Shown here in pieces: positions 63,001 through 64,000 of a stretch of DNA of 64,000 bases; the stretch's first letter is position 1; every line of letters starts with the position of its first letter. Both the position numbers and the translations under genes were made by a program. Origin of the DNA: Planctomycetota bacterium (lineage in GTDB: Bacteria > Planctomycetota > UBA1135 > UBA2386); assembly GCA_016713175.1 (NCBI GenBank), contig JADJPQ010000026.1:434001-498000 (forward strand). The letters run 5' to 3'. Under the pieces are notes generated by a model. That model searched no databases. It saw only the letters and a program-made list of their open reading frames with translations, and had not been told where the DNA came from.

Positions 63001-63754
63001 GTGGGATGGCCGGCTCGGGCTGTTGCGCCACGACACGCTGGAACCCATCGTCGAGCTGCCGCAACCCGCTCCGACCATCTGGAACGTCGCCGGTTCGCCG
63101 GATGGCGACTGGCTGGCGCTGCAGTGCCAGGAAGGCGAGCCAAGGGTCCTGCAGGCCGGGTCGGTCGCGCATTCACTGGCCGACCACCGCGCCCGCGCCA
63201 TGCTCGGCGCCGCGCGTGAGATCGCCGGCAACGCCCTGCTGCCGACCGGCTGGGTGCCGTTGGCGCGTTCGCAGTTGCAGTCGCGCACGGATCTGGCGCC
63301 AGAACTGCAGTCCGCGGCGCTGGCCATGCTGCCGCCGGTGGCGCCCTGGCGACTGCTCGACATCGCGGGTTACCTGGCGATGGCCAATGACGGCGGTGAG
63401 GAATGGCGCGCACGCATGCGCGTCGTGCGCGAATGCCTCGCGGAGGCCCGCACGATGCCGTTCCCCGATCACCGGATCGGAATCGACGTGGTGCTGGCGC
63501 TGGTGGAGCTTCGACTGGATCGCCCGGCGGCGGCGTTGGCGATCCTCGCCGACGTCCCGGTGCGCGATCCGGACACGGTGAACTGGCTGCCGCGTCTGCA
63601 CTTCGTCGATTGCTGCGCGAATCTGGCGCTTGGTCACCAAGACCGCGCCGAAGCCGCGATTGCAGCCCTGCGGACGCTGGTCGCGAGCAGCCTGGACGAG
63701 CAGGATCGGTTCCTGCTGAGCGAAGCGGAGGAACGGCTGGCGGCGAGGCGCTGA
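60074..63754 (+). CDS. Transmembrane Ser/Thr kinase with WD40-like propeller
   Basis: This 1226-residue protein starts at GTG 60074. A short helical N-terminus precedes a full Hanks kinase: GRGGMGVVYLARQ near 74, VALKV, HRDVKPANI at 189 with catalytic Asp191, DFG near 209 and YASPEQL. One membrane helix lies near 357-379 (AAVLLLVLATLLLPALISIAVAG). Residues about 430-1100 are WD40-like propeller blades (GDEQGAIAVFETIGGTARW, VNCLELSPDGKDLVVGCQRGELL, GAADGTVRLWNSF, GLDGTVRRVDVHTGALIW). The last 120 residues are helical and TPR-like. WD40 kinases of this kind are numerous in planctomycetes. No ECF gene is adjacent. Confidence 0.92.
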   Translation: MHSSRLERALAIYSDWLAAGATPPASALIAAHPDLAEHLQAMLTDPAATTDQLAIGDTVLGRELADFVILAEIGRGGMGVVYLARQRSLGREVALKVLPAHITNQATVVARFKREATLAARLEHPAIVAIFAVGSDGDTHWFAMERIDGGALGPNDPATGQPRTIRRTVELFATLADALAHAHAANVPHRDVKPANILLRATGEPVLCDFGLARELGDPGITVVGGFAGTPWYASPEQLVDSSSIDARSDVWSLGATMYELLTGRRPFDGDSSHAITQAIAHQEPIDPLRLAPELAPDLAAIVLKALHKDRERRYRSAAALRDELRAFLEFRPITARRSGRLTRVARWLQRHPGWRAAVLLLVLATLLLPALISIAVAGERDRAMTAEQLARRQAYAANVQAAHTALSAGDGAQAAQLLAACPPDLRGFEWHFVEGSLDSSLWHDQPFATGVTAVAMAADASALVAGDEQGAIAVFETIGGTARWQLPPRGSSVSKIAVIPATDLVVVIWADGRIAAHALAAGQPLGDVAPLPTHLGTAIAIDGTVLRQHSAGQFRKFAPRSLQPSGDHTLPVALDRPHRNFATDGQRVVGVPPGSGISRWNLTTGERVLCRTLATSGDLSATGDLQRIAGFDPGIGIWWWDPESNAARQMSHGQHTVNCLELSPDGKDLVVGCQRGELLVYALEQARLKRVLHGNQTSITAVDSVAGGWIATGAADGTVRLWNSFLDAGAGELSGTGFGVSLSGPGFGRGLVAGAAGSVFLGGLDGTVRRVDVHTGALIWQRQLPHWINGLTLVAGGQLAASYHEVVVFLDASNGALQGDRCQLPPIGYARRIAASLDGHKLAVLGDSGNLVVVDVATHTVSPPVQACELRAFSRAGGLAWAGSPPQVWAGGEDRRVRAFDPSTLAVATELPFDTTIATLAQDGDALLIAGWNRDQRRGTLQRTQVPSGRVLATTAVTVPIAAMTTFAGRIATARWDGRLGLLRHDTLEPIVELPQPAPTIWNVAGSPDGDWLALQCQEGEPRVLQAGSVAHSLADHRARAMLGAAREIAGNALLPTGWVPLARSQLQSRTDLAPELQSAALAMLPPVAPWRLLDIAGYLAMANDGGEEWRARMRVVRECLAEARTMPFPDHRIGIDVVLALVELRLDRPAAALAILADVPVRDPDTVNWLPRLHFVDCCANLALGHQDRAEAAIAALRTLVASSLDEQDRFLLSEAEERLAARR

Positions 63755-63791
63755 CGGCAAACAGCCGACCTTCACGACCGCCAGCAGGCGC

Positions 63792-64000
63792 TCAGAAGTG
63801 CACGTGGAACCCGAGTTCGACGCGCGACGTGTCCTCGACGTCGAATGGCAGACGGCCGGCGGCATAGCTGGCAAACAGCCCCTTCGGCAGGTCGAGGCGG
63901 GCCAGGAAGTACGAATGCTCGTCGAGGTCGGCCGCTTCCACGGCGGCTGCGGCATCGAGATCGCGGTAGTAGCGCCACCCCATCGACGTCCAGATCGGCG
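63792..64000 (-). CDS. C-terminal end of an outer-membrane-like protein, start beyond window
   Basis: The frame is open to the right-hand edge and stops at 63792, so only the last 69 residues are seen. A predicted strand pattern alternates polar and hydrophobic residues (SYFLARLDLPKGLFASYAAG, SRVELGFHVHF) and the protein ends in phenylalanine, as outer-membrane beta-barrels often do. An internal ATG at 63983 is unlikely to be the true start since the frame continues upstream. Identity is otherwise unknown. Convergent with the kinase gene, 37 bp apart. Confidence 0.5.
   Translation of the reverse strand, partial: PIWTSMGWRYYRDLDAAAAVEAADLDEHSYFLARLDLPKGLFASYAAGRLPFDVEDTSRVELGFHVHF

Noticed and set aside
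1..64000. CRISPR arrays, insertion sequences, prophage, rRNA or tRNA
   Set aside because: No regularly spaced direct repeats, transposase or integrase motifs, or conserved RNA cores were seen.

Overview
The window is a GC-rich bacterial chromosome segment, most likely from an uncultured planctomycete (Planctomycetota). That call is an inference from gene content. The window holds three transmembrane Ser/Thr kinases with TPR, FGE-like or beta-propeller outer parts, two of them paired with ECF sigma factors. It also has a Tat-exported Gfo/Idh/MocA oxidoreductase, a ThuA-like protein, DUF1570-type zinc-protease relatives, and large secreted proteins sharing a C-terminal beta-rich module. No ribosomal RNA, tRNA, CRISPR array, transposase or phage gene was seen. 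Coding density is high and most genes carry G or C at third positions.

Layout. 1-8.8 kb: an edge-truncated transglutaminase-like protein, a DUF1570 zinc protease, a small membrane protein, a secreted protein of unknown function, a Gfo/Idh/MocA oxidoreductase and a zinc-ribbon membrane protein. 8.8-14.3 kb: a single-module NRPS (formyltransferase, condensation-like remnant, adenylation domain split by a luciferase-like monooxygenase, carrier domain), divergent from an alpha/beta hydrolase. 14.4-21.5 kb: two secreted paralogues that look like inactivated relatives of the DUF1570 protease with a CAP-like C-terminus, then a PcRGLX-like protein. 21.6-24 kb: small membrane and hypothetical proteins and a DUF1801 protein. 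24-31.6 kb: two tandem secreted paralogues, a TPR kinase and an ECF sigma factor.

31.6-36.8 kb: a DUF1330 protein, a class C beta-lactamase-like hydrolase, a third secreted paralogue, egtD and infA. 37-40.8 kb: a chain with overlapping stop and start codons (methyltransferase, M48 protease with TerB-like tail, chromate transporter ChrA). 40.9-43.7 kb: an ECF sigma factor fused through a membrane helix to carboxypeptidase-regulatory-like repeats. 43.8-49.2 kb: a Dabb protein, the frameshifted 3' relic of a secreted-protein gene, a DUF6265 protein, a ThuA/beta-propeller protein and a secreted protein with a cysteine-rich hydrophobic tail. 49.3-53.6 kb: a kinase with an FGE-like domain, its ECF sigma factor and a membrane protein. 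53.7-64 kb: a membrane-anchored protein, a further secreted protein, an amidohydrolase, a hypothetical protein, a WD40-like kinase and the start-truncated end of one more gene.

How it fits together. The common theme is envelope and extracellular biology plus membrane signalling (kinases, ECF factors, a membrane-tethered ECF). The NRPS is the only specialised-metabolism locus. Several start codons have no Shine-Dalgarno sequence but have a TANNNT hexamer 6 nt upstream, which predicts leaderless transcripts; other genes have a clear Shine-Dalgarno, so both initiation modes appear to be used.
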